Below, in pieces: positions 16,617 through 24,609 of a DNA stretch of 64,000 nt. The DNA comes from Paenibacillus ferrarius. GTDB taxonomy: Bacteria > Bacillota > Bacilli > Paenibacillales > NBRC-103111. Under the pieces are notes generated by a model. It worked only from the letters and a program-made list of their open reading frames with translations, was not told the DNA's origin and made no database searches. A program made the translations under genes and the position numbers. The stretch's first letter is position 1. Every line of letters starts with the position of its first letter. The stretch is from positions 62,001 through 126,000 of the forward strand of contig NZ_MBTG01000072.1 of NCBI RefSeq assembly GCF_002027705.1, given 5' to 3'.

Positions 16617-17743
16617 TGGGAGTCATTCTGCATGATAAAGAGATTAAACCTACGCTTGGCATTCTCACTGTCAAAGATAGCAATCGTGTCTTTCGCGGCA
16701 ATTTGCACAACTTTCTCGATTTAATTCAAACCGGTGAACGGCTTGGCGTTGATGTGTATGTTGTGACAACGAAGGATTTCAATCTAACCGGCCCTGAGAT
16801 CTATGGCTATCGTTATCATAACCAAACGAAGAAATGGAGCAGGGAACTCGTTCCCGCTCCACAAGTTGTCTACAACCGCATCCCTTACCGCAAAATGGAA
16901 ATGAAGCCGGACGTGCAGCAAACCATTCAAGCGTGCAACAGAAGCTCCAGTGTTCAATTATTTAATTCTTCCTTTTTTAACAAATGGACCTTATTCAGTT
17001 GGTTGAACAATGCCAAGGAAAGCAAAACCTATATGCCCGATACGCTTCAATTAAGTGAAGCCAAGGATCTGTCACAGCTTCTGCGCAAGCATGCCGTTCT
17101 CTATTTGAAGCCGGTGAAAGGAAAAGCCGGGCGAGGGATCATGCGCATTGAGCGTGTAACGACAAAAAATGAGCAAAATCAATACCGACTAAGCCGCCAG
17201 GAAGATAAGAAAATGATTTACAGCTACCATGAGAGCACCGACGACCTCTGGCAGGAATGGAATAAGCACCGCGGCACGCACGACTATATTGTTCAGCAAG
17301 GGATTGCATTAACCCGATATAAACAACGGGCTTATGATCTGAGAGCTTTGATTCAAAAAACAGGCAAAGGCGTTTGGAGTGTCTCCGGCATAGGTGCCCG
17401 AGTAGCTGGCAAAGCCAGCATTACAACACACGTCCCGCGCGGCGGCTCCATCGACGAGCCGTTAAAGCTGCTGACTTCTGCCTTTGGCGCGAAAGAAGCG
17501 AAAAACATATTGCTGCGGGTTCGCAAAGCGGCGGTGACACTAGCCAAGCAAATCGAGAAGTCCTCAGGCAATCAGCTCGGGGAAATGTCCATGGATATCG
17601 GCGTCGATACAACCGGACATATCTGGTTCTTCGAAGCCAATTCGAAACCAATGAAATTCGACGAACCGAACATTCGTCAGAAATCACTCGAACGCATTAT
17701 TCGCTACAGTCTCTACTTAATGAATAATAGGAGAAGAAGGTGA
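16616..17743 (+). CDS. YheC-like endospore coat-associated protein (ATP-grasp), paralogue 4
   Basis: The 375-residue short-form paralogue begins MGVILHDKEIKPTLGILTV; its ATG overlaps the last base of the previous stop codon and AAGGAGGG precedes it. Key ATP-grasp segments are AVLYLKPVKGKAGRGIMRI, YIVQQGIAL, DLRALIQKTGKGVWS and EMSMDIGVDTTGHIWFFEAN-SKP. In the ATP-grasp end, FEAN replaces LEVN and EMSMD replaces ELGID. It pairs with paralogue 3 as a long/short couple. Confidence 0.9.
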   Translation: MGVILHDKEIKPTLGILTVKDSNRVFRGNLHNFLDLIQTGERLGVDVYVVTTKDFNLTGPEIYGYRYHNQTKKWSRELVPAPQVVYNRIPYRKMEMKPDVQQTIQACNRSSSVQLFNSSFFNKWTLFSWLNNAKESKTYMPDTLQLSEAKDLSQLLRKHAVLYLKPVKGKAGRGIMRIERVTTKNEQNQYRLSRQEDKKMIYSYHESTDDLWQEWNKHRGTHDYIVQQGIALTRYKQRAYDLRALIQKTGKGVWSVSGIGARVAGKASITTHVPRGGSIDEPLKLLTSAFGAKEAKNILLRVRKAAVTLAKQIEKSSGNQLGEMSMDIGVDTTGHIWFFEANSKPMKFDEPNIRQKSLERIIRYSLYLMNNRRRR

Positions 17744-17749
17744 TTATGC

Positions 17750-18865
17750 TTGTCTTCACAACGACTAGGCGTACTCGCTATTTATTTTAGCCAATCTAAG
17801 CTGGAAGAGCTTGCTTATTTTCAAAAACTGAGCAATGAAGGAAAGAAAATCGGTGTTCAGGTTGAGGTTTTCACTCCTGATGACGTTGAGGGCGACAATT
17901 CCGTACGCACCTTAACTTACGATGCCGAGTCAAGGAAATGGATTCGTCGACGAACCTCCCTACCTCCGGTCATCTATGATCGCTGCCGCTACAAAGCTGT
18001 TGCGAATTATCGAATTCTTAAAGCCTTCCGCAATCGCCATTCGAAGCTTACCTTCTTGAGCCGGCCTTTAGCCAATAAATGGTCGATGCATCAGCTTCTT
18101 TCGGAAAATGACAACATTCGCCCTTATTTACCGGCAACGCAACGATTCAGCTCCGTTCAAGAACTGGTAAAAGCCATAAAGAAACATAAGCTGATCTATG
18201 CCAAACCCAAAAATGGCACAGGCGGACGAGGGATTTTGCGAATTGAACAGCTTGGTAGTGATCTCTATTTATTGCAAGGCCGTAATCAATATCGAACGAT
18301 TATTGCGCCTTATCGGGCTACGGAGAAACAGCTCTTGGTCAAACTGAATTCTTTGAAGCTGAGCCCTGATTATGTTGTGCAGCAAGGGATCAAGTTGACG
18401 TTGAAAGACGGCCGCGTACACGACTATCGCTTATTGATTCAGAAGAATGGTCAAGGAGAATGGGAAGTAACGGGGTGCGCCGGTCGAATCGGTCCTCATC
18501 GCAGCATTACATCCAACCTGCACGGCGGCGGGAGCGCGGTTAGCCAAAATAAATTGTTATCGTATCGCTTCTCATCGCCCGACAAAATAGATAGCATCAA
18601 GCAGGAAATGACCAGCTTTGCTCACACCCTTGCTGGCTTTCTGGAAACCAAATTCGGCAAGCTGTGCGAGCTAGGCTTGGATATTGCTGTTGATCCCAGT
18701 GGTCGCGTATGGCTGCTTGAAGTTAATCCCAAGCCTTCCAGGGAAGTCTTTCGTAGAATTGGCGAAAGCGCAACGTATCAGAAGGCGGTTACAAGACCCC
18801 TGGAATATGCTCTGTGGATGATGCAGCAGAAGAAGAAAAAAACAGAAGAAACGAACATGGCGTAA
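17750..18865 (+). CDS. YheC-like endospore coat-associated protein (ATP-grasp), paralogue 5
   Basis: This 371-residue short form starts at TTG 17750, with AAGGTGA six bases upstream, seven bases after paralogue 4. It has RLGVLAIYFS, PPVIYDRCRY, LIYAKPKNGTGGRGILRI, YVVQQGIKLTL, DYRLLIQKNGQGEWE and ELGLDIAVDPSGRVWLLEVN-PKPSR. The C-terminus is lysine-rich (QQKKKKTEE). It is the last of the five-gene array, and a hairpin follows. Confidence 0.9.
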   Translation: MSSQRLGVLAIYFSQSKLEELAYFQKLSNEGKKIGVQVEVFTPDDVEGDNSVRTLTYDAESRKWIRRRTSLPPVIYDRCRYKAVANYRILKAFRNRHSKLTFLSRPLANKWSMHQLLSENDNIRPYLPATQRFSSVQELVKAIKKHKLIYAKPKNGTGGRGILRIEQLGSDLYLLQGRNQYRTIIAPYRATEKQLLVKLNSLKLSPDYVVQQGIKLTLKDGRVHDYRLLIQKNGQGEWEVTGCAGRIGPHRSITSNLHGGGSAVSQNKLLSYRFSSPDKIDSIKQEMTSFAHTLAGFLETKFGKLCELGLDIAVDPSGRVWLLEVNPKPSREVFRRIGESATYQKAVTRPLEYALWMMQQKKKKTEETNMA

Positions 18866-18876
18866 TTCTGCATGCC

Positions 18877-18913
18877 ATCGGAAGCGGCAGCCACCGGCTG
18901 GAAGCCTTCCGAT
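18877..18913. terminator. Hairpin between convergent genes
   Basis: ATCGGAAG and CTTCCGAT pair around a GC-rich interior that can extend the stem. It sits between the end of the yheCD array and the ArsR-family gene; the T-run is short. Confidence 0.55.
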
Positions 18914-19276
18914 TTACATATGTTGAAGATGATTAAGAGTTTGAACAAAAATTTGCTCAATATGTCCGTCATCTAAGGAATAGAAAACTGTCTTGCCTTC
19001 TTTGCGCCTTTTTACAATATGCAAATCCCTTAGGTAGCGCAATTGGTGTGAAACCGCCGACTGCCCCATCTCCAGAGCAGTTGACAGATCATGCACACAG
19101 AGTTCCCGATGCAGGAGGAAATAAATGATTTTGACCCTAGTCGGATCTCCCAGTGCTTTGAACACCTCGGCAATTCCTACGGCTTGATGCTCCGTCAATC
19201 GAGGCTCCATCGCGGATTGGACAAGACCTGTTCCTGTACACGCGTCCTCACAGCTTTCGATAAGCGTTTTTTCCAT
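18914..19276 (-). CDS. ArsR/SmtB-family metal-sensing repressor (CzrA/CadC-like)
   Basis: The 120-residue winged-helix protein has VFKALGDPTRVKIIYFLL, the ELCVHDLSTALEMGQSAVSHQ recognition region and the wing RRKEGKTVFYSL. At the C-terminus DDGHIEQIFVQTLNHLQH carries the Asp/His and His/His spacing of the alpha-5 zinc site of CzrA/SmtB proteins. Two N-terminal cysteines (ESCEDAC) recall CadC/ZiaR-type sites. It follows czcD by 17 bases, so metal would relieve repression of its own efflux operon. Confidence 0.92.
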   Translation of the reverse strand: MEKTLIESCEDACTGTGLVQSAMEPRLTEHQAVGIAEVFKALGDPTRVKIIYFLLHRELCVHDLSTALEMGQSAVSHQLRYLRDLHIVKRRKEGKTVFYSLDDGHIEQIFVQTLNHLQHM

Positions 19277-19293
19277 AGTCAGTCTCCTCCTTC

Positions 19294-20340
19294 CTATACT
19301 TTCAGTTCCGCATGCATCGTGGTCGAGTTTTCAATTTGAATCGTGGCATGCGTCAGTTGAAACTGCTCTTCAAGCTGACGAATGGCTTGCTGCAGAATGA
19401 CCTGACTATCTCGATCATCGGCGATAAGCAAATGGCAGCTAAGTGAATCGAGTCCTGATGTAATCGTCCAAATATGCAAATCGTGGACATTAATAACTCC
19501 CTCAATCCCCTCCAGCATGATCTGGACATCCCCGTGGGACACCGCCGCTGGCGTACCTTCCATTAAGATGTGAATCGTCGATTTCAGAACGGCCCACGCT
19601 CCTTTTAGGATCAAAAGCGCTACGATGACACTGATGATAGGATCAGCCGCATACCAACCGAAGATCAGCATCACGCCTCCGGCTACAATTGCTCCTACGG
19701 AGCCCAAAGCGTCCCCGAGAATATGCAAATAAGCACTGCGCAAATTCAAATTACTATGCACATCCCCTTGGCGCATGAGGGACCAGGCACTAAGCAGATT
19801 GGCAATTAACCCAATGCTCGCAATAAGCATCATCGAGCCGCTGGCCACGACAGGCGGATGAAGAAATCGCCCGAACGCTTCCCAGATAATAAAGCCTGCG
19901 ATTAGGAATAACGTCACCGAATTGAATAAAGCGGTAAGGATTTCCGTACGGTGAAAGCCATAGGATTTGTTCGCAGAGGTAGGCTTGGCAGCAAACCAGA
20001 GCGCCATAAGACTTAAGGCAAGAGAACCGGCATCGCTTAACATATGGCCCGAATCCGAGAGCAGAGCCAAACTGTTGGTCCACAAACCGCCTGCGAATTC
20101 CAAGATCATAATACTCGCTGTTATGACAAGTGCGATGATAAGCCCGCGTTTATTTCCGCTGTGGCCATGATGGTGATGCCCGTGATGGTGGCCGTGCCCA
20201 TGATCATGGGAATGGCCGTGGGAATGGCCGTAAGAATGACCATGGGACGCAGATTCATCCCCTTTATGATGATCGTGCCCACTGCACGAAGTCTGATTCT
20301 TCAGCCCCTTGGCATTTTCTTTCGATTCATGTTGATGCAT
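19294..20340 (-). CDS. czcD: Zinc/cation efflux protein, CDF family
   Basis: This 348-residue cation-diffusion-facilitator protein exports Zn2+ (and perhaps Co/Cd) in exchange for protons. A histidine-rich cytoplasmic stretch (residues 28-60, many His-Gly and His-His pairs) precedes six membrane helices. Helix 2 contains LLSDSGHMLSDAGSL and helix 5 HILGDALGSVGAIVAG, the HxxxD/DxxxD metal-transport residues. The C-terminal domain has VHDLHIWTITSG. GAAGGAGAG precedes the ATG. An ArsR-family gene follows in the same operon, and an inverted repeat lies in the promoter. Confidence 0.95.
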   Translation of the reverse strand: MHQHESKENAKGLKNQTSCSGHDHHKGDESASHGHSYGHSHGHSHDHGHGHHHGHHHHGHSGNKRGLIIALVITASIMILEFAGGLWTNSLALLSDSGHMLSDAGSLALSLMALWFAAKPTSANKSYGFHRTEILTALFNSVTLFLIAGFIIWEAFGRFLHPPVVASGSMMLIASIGLIANLLSAWSLMRQGDVHSNLNLRSAYLHILGDALGSVGAIVAGGVMLIFGWYAADPIISVIVALLILKGAWAVLKSTIHILMEGTPAAVSHGDVQIMLEGIEGVINVHDLHIWTITSGLDSLSCHLLIADDRDSQVILQQAIRQLEEQFQLTHATIQIENSTTMHAELKV

Positions 20341-20411
20341 CGTATTCCCTCTCCTTCGCTCTGCCCCTTAGAATGGAGTGTTGTCATGTACTTTATTCAT
20401 ATCCAAATAAC

Positions 20412-20431
20412 ATATGAGCAATTACTCATAT
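20412..20431. promoter_or_regulatory. ArsR/CzrA-type operator before czcD
   Basis: ATATGAGCAATTACTCATAT is an inverted repeat with seven-base arms, 71 bases upstream of czcD. The ATATGA...TCATAT form is typical of ArsR/SmtB-family operators, so the adjacent regulator is the likely ligand. Confidence 0.75.
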
Positions 20432-20482
20432 ATTCATAATAACGATTCAAACAAGCCGGTGTCAAGCCCCTTTCTTCCGAAT

Positions 20483-20530
20483 AAAAAAGACCGATTCCAG
20501 CCCCATTAATGAGCTTGAATCGATCCTCTT
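20483..20530 (-). terminator. Terminator of the GerPF-like gene
   Basis: On the minus strand CGATTC and GAATCG pair around an 18-base loop, with further AAGAGG/TCTT pairing, followed by TTTTTTATT. Confidence 0.65.
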
Positions 20531-20542
20531 CCCATCTTGCTT

Positions 20543-20767
20543 CTACGTCCCTGTTGCCACTTTGTTCGCTGCCGCTTCTACAACGTCCGGGTCGAAAGTG
20601 ACTGTAGCGCTGAAAACTGCCGTTGATACCGCGAAATCACCTGTGATCCCGCCGCCGCTGCCTGCATACGATTTCGTTGCACTTGTTGGAGCAATGATAA
20701 GCGTATCACCATTCACCAGGTTTCCTTCATTTCTAATAATGTTGAATATTCCTATAAAAGAAGGCAT
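20543..20767 (-). CDS. Spore germination protein, GerPA/GerPF family
   Basis: The 74-residue protein begins MPSFIGIFNIIRNEG and contains LVNGDTLIIAPTSATKSYAGSG and GGGITGDF, the conserved pattern of the small GerPA/GerPF proteins that help germinants pass the spore coat. The ATG at 20767 was chosen because AAGGTG lies nine bases upstream and family members start MP(A/S)FIG. It is a stand-alone copy rather than a gerPABCDEF operon. Confidence 0.85.
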   Translation of the reverse strand: MPSFIGIFNIIRNEGNLVNGDTLIIAPTSATKSYAGSGGGITGDFAVSTAVFSATVTFDPDVVEAAANKVATGT

Positions 20768-20842
20768 TCTGATCAGCACCTTATCTATCAATGTGATAAC
20801 AGTGTATGCCCAGTCAACCGCGTTTGCGACTAACTCGCTGAA

Positions 20843-21511
20843 TTACAAATAGTCCAGCAGCTCGGCAAAGCTGCGGATGCGGATATGTGCCCCTTCCAGC
20901 TCCCCGGACTCGCGAAACCCGGCATAATCGCAGGCTGCCACGGTCAAGCTATTGCGCAGACCTGCTTCCACATCAGATGAACGGTCTCCGACCATCCAAG
21001 CGGACTGAATCCCATGCGTATCAAGGAGGATCTGGACCAAATCCACTTTGGACTTCGTTTGATATTGTCCCGCGCTGTACAAGCCTTCAAATAGATGTCC
21101 AAGTCCCTTGGCCTCAATAACCTGACGCACATAATCCTCCAGCCCATTGCTCGCCACAAAAAGACGAATCCCTTTGTCCCGCAGAGCTTGCAAAGTTTCT
21201 GCAACGCCTTCATACATAACGCCATGCCCTTGCTGCAAGCCATCCATTTGATACTGCAGCAGCAGCTTGTCCGCTGCGTTGCGCGTTTCAATGGAAGCTT
21301 CCGGCATGACTCTTATCCAAATATGCTCTAGAAGCATGCCCAGTGCTCCAAGAATACGCTCTTCCGGCGGCGTTTCCCCGGCAAAGAGCCCTTTGGCTCT
21401 AAGCTCATCAAATGTAGCATGATAAGCAGGAAGAAGCAGTGTTTCCGTTTGAAATAACGTTCCATCTAAGTCAAAAAGCATCGCTTCGGGTTGGTTTCTC
21501 TGAATACTCAT
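20843..21511 (-). CDS. HAD-superfamily hydrolase (phosphatase)
   Basis: The 222-residue protein has HAD motif I AMLFDLDGTLFQTE, motif II VASNG, motif III lysine near YQTKSKVD and motif IV WMVGDRSSDVEAG, and a helical cap between motifs I and II. It is like phosphoglycolate or nucleotide phosphatases, but the substrate is uncertain. AAGGAG lies seven bases before the ATG at 21511; an ATG one codon earlier is an alternative. Confidence 0.88.
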   Translation of the reverse strand: MSIQRNQPEAMLFDLDGTLFQTETLLLPAYHATFDELRAKGLFAGETPPEERILGALGMLLEHIWIRVMPEASIETRNAADKLLLQYQMDGLQQGHGVMYEGVAETLQALRDKGIRLFVASNGLEDYVRQVIEAKGLGHLFEGLYSAGQYQTKSKVDLVQILLDTHGIQSAWMVGDRSSDVEAGLRNSLTVAACDYAGFRESGELEGAHIRIRSFAELLDYL

Positions 21512-21769
21512 CATCCAGCTCCTTCTCTTCTCATGAAGCATTCTCATATTTAATGATCTTAGTTAAGAATGGCAAACATACCCATGCAAGTCAATGTTCA
21601 TATTTGGCAAAAAGCCTGTTGCCGAGACGTTAAATTTCAGTTATGATTGAAATGTGAATAATTACTTCTTAAAATGATTTTTTTATGCAAAAACGCTTCA
21701 AAATCAAATAAATAAACCTGCAAGATTTCCTAATCCAATTCTGTGTCTAAGAAAGTGAGGAACACCATC

Positions 21770-22498
21770 ATGAATCTTCATATTTTTCAAAATCAACAAG
21801 AGCTTAACGAGGCCGGAGCCGGCATTATAACTTCGCTTGTCCAAATGCAGCCCAAAGCTGTCCTTGGCTTAGCAACGGGTGGAACACCTGTCGGCATCTA
21901 CGAAGAACTCGTTAAAGCCTATAATAAAGGTCGTGTAAGCTTCAAAGGCGTTACGACATTTAACTTGGACGAGTACGTCGGCTTGCCGGCCGATCATTCC
22001 GAGAGCTACCGTACCTACATGCAGCAGCATCTGTTTAACCATATCGACCTGCCTGCTGCGCAAGCTCACATTCCAAATGGGAATGCCGTCGATTTGGAAG
22101 CGGAGTGCGCACATTATAATGAGCTTCTGGAAGAAGCCAAGCAAATTGATTTGCAAATTCTCGGCCTAGGCCATAACGGGCATATCGGCTTTAACGAGCC
22201 GGATGATTCCTTGGTCAGCGGTACACACCGTGTCGAGCTGAAAGAAGAAACCCGTGAAGCCAATGCGCGTTACTTCAACACGATTGACGAAGTTCCAACG
22301 CATGCTTTAACCATGGGGGTTGGTACGATTTTGAAAGCCAAAACCATCCTATTGATCGTTCGTGGCGCTGACAAAGCAGAAATCGTTCATCGCGCACTAA
22401 CAGGCCCGATTACAACAGAAATTCCCGCAACCCTTCTGCAAACGCACCCTCACCTTGTCGTACTTCTTGATGCTGAGGCTGGGAGGTTATTCGAATGA
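21770..22498 (+). CDS. nagB: Glucosamine-6-phosphate deaminase
   Basis: The enzyme converts glucosamine-6-phosphate to fructose-6-phosphate and ammonia. The 242-residue protein has AVLGLATGGTPVGIYEEL, FNLDEYVGLPADHSESYR (catalytic Asp), LGLGHNGHIGFNEP with catalytic His, and TMGVGTI. The ATG at 21770 follows GTGAGGAA and gives the short B. subtilis-like length; earlier open codons are not needed. nagA overlaps its stop codon. The 240 bases upstream hold no recognised NagR (dre) site. Confidence 0.95.
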   Translation: MNLHIFQNQQELNEAGAGIITSLVQMQPKAVLGLATGGTPVGIYEELVKAYNKGRVSFKGVTTFNLDEYVGLPADHSESYRTYMQQHLFNHIDLPAAQAHIPNGNAVDLEAECAHYNELLEEAKQIDLQILGLGHNGHIGFNEPDDSLVSGTHRVELKEETREANARYFNTIDEVPTHALTMGVGTILKAKTILLIVRGADKAEIVHRALTGPITTEIPATLLQTHPHLVVLLDAEAGRLFE

Positions 22499-23670
22499 GC
22501 GAACGCGTCATCACGGGAGCTAAGATCGTAACCGAACAGGGCATTATCGAGCATGGTTTTATTCATATCCAAGATGGCGTAATTGCTTCTATCGGGGAAA
22601 TGGCTGCCTGGGACTCCCATGCGGTCAGCCCTGATGCCACACTCCTTGATGCGCAGGGCAGCTGGCTCTTGCCAGGCTTCATTGATGTTCATGTGCATGG
22701 CGGATATGGTGCAGATTTCATGGATGCCAGCCCCGAAACGCTGGATACGATTACTCGGTTTCACGCGCAACATGGAACGACAGGCATGCTTGCTACAACG
22801 ATGACGGCGACTCGCGAAGATATTGACCGCGTGCTTGGCGAAGTCAACCGCTATATCCAACAGCCAATGCCCTATGCTCAGCTTCTTGGCGTGCATATGG
22901 AGGGGCCTTTCATCTCGCCCAAATGGGCGGGCGCACAAGATCCCAAGCTCATGGTGACGCCTCAGCTCCCATGGCTGGAAGACTGGAACGAGCGCTATCC
23001 GCAGCTCGTCAAGCAGTTGACCTTGGCCCCCGAACGTGAAGGGGGCCTTGCCCTGATCGCGTGGCTGCGCGATCACGGTATCGTTGCCGCCTGCGGCCAC
23101 ACCGACGCGACCTATGCCGACATTCAATCGGCTGTTCACGAGGGGCTCTCGCATGCGGTGCACACCTTCAACGCGATGAAGCCGCTGCATCATCGCGAGC
23201 CTGGAACCGTCGGTGCCGTCCTCACCGACACCCGCATCAGCGCCGAAATCATCGCTGACGGCCATCACGTGCACCCAGCAGCGATTCGCCTGCTGACCAT
23301 GGTGAAGCAGCCGCATGGCTTGCTGCTGATCACGGACGCGATGTCCGCCGCGGGGCTTGGCGACGGCGAGTACGAGCTTGGCGGGCAAGCCGTAACCGTA
23401 CAGTCGGGCGTTGCCCGGCTGACGGAAGGGGTTGGCGCGCTCGCCGGCAGTACGCTGACGATGATCGAAGCGCTCCGGTTTATGGTGCGCGAGGTTGGCG
23501 TCAGCATCGAAGAGGCAAGCCGCTGCGCAAGCGGCAACCCTGCGCGGCTGCTCGGCCTGTCGTCGACGCATGGCTCGATAGCCCAAGGCAAACAGGCTGA
23601 CTTATTGCTGGTCAGCCCTGAACTAGCCATCGAACAAGTATGGATTCGAGGCAACGAAATCAAACATTAG
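22495..23670 (+). CDS. nagA: N-acetylglucosamine-6-phosphate deacetylase
   Basis: The 391-residue amidohydrolase removes acetate from GlcNAc-6-phosphate, feeding NagB. The metal-binding motif DVHVHGGYGADFMD is near residue 65, with LGVHMEGPF, ACGHTDATYAD, HTFNAMKPLHHREPG and the catalytic LLITDAMSAAG following. The ATGA overlap with nagB shows translational coupling. The second half is noticeably richer in GC than the first half and than neighbouring genes. Confidence 0.96.
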   Translation: MSERVITGAKIVTEQGIIEHGFIHIQDGVIASIGEMAAWDSHAVSPDATLLDAQGSWLLPGFIDVHVHGGYGADFMDASPETLDTITRFHAQHGTTGMLATTMTATREDIDRVLGEVNRYIQQPMPYAQLLGVHMEGPFISPKWAGAQDPKLMVTPQLPWLEDWNERYPQLVKQLTLAPEREGGLALIAWLRDHGIVAACGHTDATYADIQSAVHEGLSHAVHTFNAMKPLHHREPGTVGAVLTDTRISAEIIADGHHVHPAAIRLLTMVKQPHGLLLITDAMSAAGLGDGEYELGGQAVTVQSGVARLTEGVGALAGSTLTMIEALRFMVREVGVSIEEASRCASGNPARLLGLSSTHGSIAQGKQADLLLVSPELAIEQVWIRGNEIKH

Positions 23671-23724
23671 CCTGTTCATCGTTAGAAAAGGCCCGCCAGC
23701 AATCTCTGGTTAACCTAATAATAT

Positions 23725-23743
23725 GAAGAGGCTGTCCCATAAG
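23725..23743 (+). repeat. 19-bp inverted repeat, left copy
   Basis: GAAGAGGCTGTCCCATAAG is repeated exactly and in inverse orientation at 24502-24520. The pair brackets the entire repeat-rich non-coding block between nagA and the ydcF-like gene. Sequences with GGCTGTCCC are common at insertion-sequence ends, but no transposase remains. Confidence 0.8.
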
Positions 23744-23810
23744 CCACATTTAGTAAGTAAGCGTCGATAGATGATGGGGCTTCCAGATCAGAACTGATCA
23801 TTTCATTTCA

Positions 23811-24000
23811 GTTCAGCTCAGTTCAGTTCAGCTCAGCTCAGCTCAGTTCAGCTCAGTTCAGCTCAGTTCAGCTCAGCTCAGTTCAGCTCAGCTCAGTTCA
23901 GCTCAGTTCAGCTCAGCTCAGTTCAGCTCAGCTCAGCTCAGTTCAGCTCAGCTCAGTTCAGCTCAGTTCAGCTCAGTTCAGCTCATCCCATCTCAGCTCA
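23811..24000. repeat. Pentanucleotide tandem repeat (GTTCA/GCTCA)
   Basis: From 23811 to 23985 there are 35 uninterrupted five-base units, 14 of GTTCA and 21 of GCTCA, followed by three degenerate units to 24000. The two variants are interleaved, mostly as single GTTCA units separated by one to three GCTCA. No gene is present. Confidence 0.95.
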
Positions 24001-24014
24001 TCCGAGTGTAAAAG

Positions 24015-24193
24015 CCTGCAAAAATACAGGAATTTCCGTCCGAATTCGGTTAAAAAGTAGAAATGCCTGCAATTGTGCAGGCATTTTTATCTTTTTCAGC
24101 CGCTCATCCAGAAAAAGCCTCAAAAGCCTGCGCAAATGCAGGAATTTAATCGTTGAGGCTATTCCATGAGCAAAAAAGATGTAAAATTGCAGG
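24015..24193 (-). repeat. Dispersed four-palindrome element, copy A
   Basis: Read on the minus strand, CCTGCA-type palindromes begin 51, 61 and 51 bases apart. The element at 54320-54498 has the same order with spacings 51, 61 and 50, and shares CCTGCACAATTGCAGGCAT exactly, plus similar connecting sequence such as TAAATTCCTGCA and TTTTTA(A)CCGA. A 69-codon minus-strand frame spans it (translation includes PAQLQAFL), and copy B translates similarly, but the frame is broken there, so coding is doubtful. Confidence 0.85.
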
Positions 24194-24207
24194 TTTTGAG
24201 AAAGCAA

Positions 24208-24267
24208 CTGGAACTGGAGCTGGTGCTCGTGCTGGTGCTCGTGCTGGTGCTGGAGCTAGAGCTAGAG
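24208..24267. repeat. Hexanucleotide tandem repeat
   Basis: Ten consecutive six-base units of the form CT(G/C/A)G(A/T)(G/A), for example CTGGTG alternating with CTCGTG and later CTGGAG and CTAGAG. It is adjacent to copy A of the dispersed element and not in a gene. Confidence 0.85.
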
Positions 24268-24470
24268 CTCAGAGAAAGTAGAAATCTCATCAAGAGATTA
24301 TCCGAACCCGTATCAGCTATAGCGAAATAGATCCAGACGCTATATTCATACGCATGAAAGAAAATACACGCAGAACGGCCCGTTTATGTCAGGTTATCAT
24401 GTACAAATCCGAACTGCCGGTAATCGAATAGTAAAAGTAAGTATGGTATAGGCACGATTGAGCTTCTCCC

Positions 24471-24520
24471 AAAAAAGCTGTCCCTCAAGTAGGTTTATCT
24501 ACTTATGGGACAGCCTCTTC
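24471..24520 (-). terminator. Hairpin plus right 19-bp inverted repeat
   Basis: GCTGTCCCATAAGTAG and CTACTTGAGGGACAGC form a long stem on the minus strand, followed by TTTTTT. The outer part is the inverse copy (24502-24520) of the repeat at 23725. No minus-strand gene precedes it, so it may belong to a decayed mobile element. From 24268 to 24470 I see nothing recognisable. Confidence 0.7.
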
Positions 24521-24609
24521 GCATTTGAGCTTTTGTAAACAGGCAGGAAATCAGCCGTTTATGTCGAACAAGCTAGCTAGCCTTGTGCTAGGAAGGATTG
24601 AACACGACT

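Noticed and set aside
21660..21769. cre site upstream of nagB (region around ATGCAAAAACGCTTCA).
   Set aside because: It needs an extra base to fit the catabolite-response consensus, and no NagR site supports control here.
22450..23586. A 378-codon open frame on the minus strand opposite nagA.
   Set aside because: nagA has full family motifs on the plus strand and overlaps nagB; the antisense frame shows no domain, has odd composition and follows from the GC-rich codon pattern.
23811..24193. CRISPR array.
   Set aside because: The pentamer units have no unique spacers, and the four palindromes in 24015-24193 differ from each other with unequal spacing; no cas genes are near.
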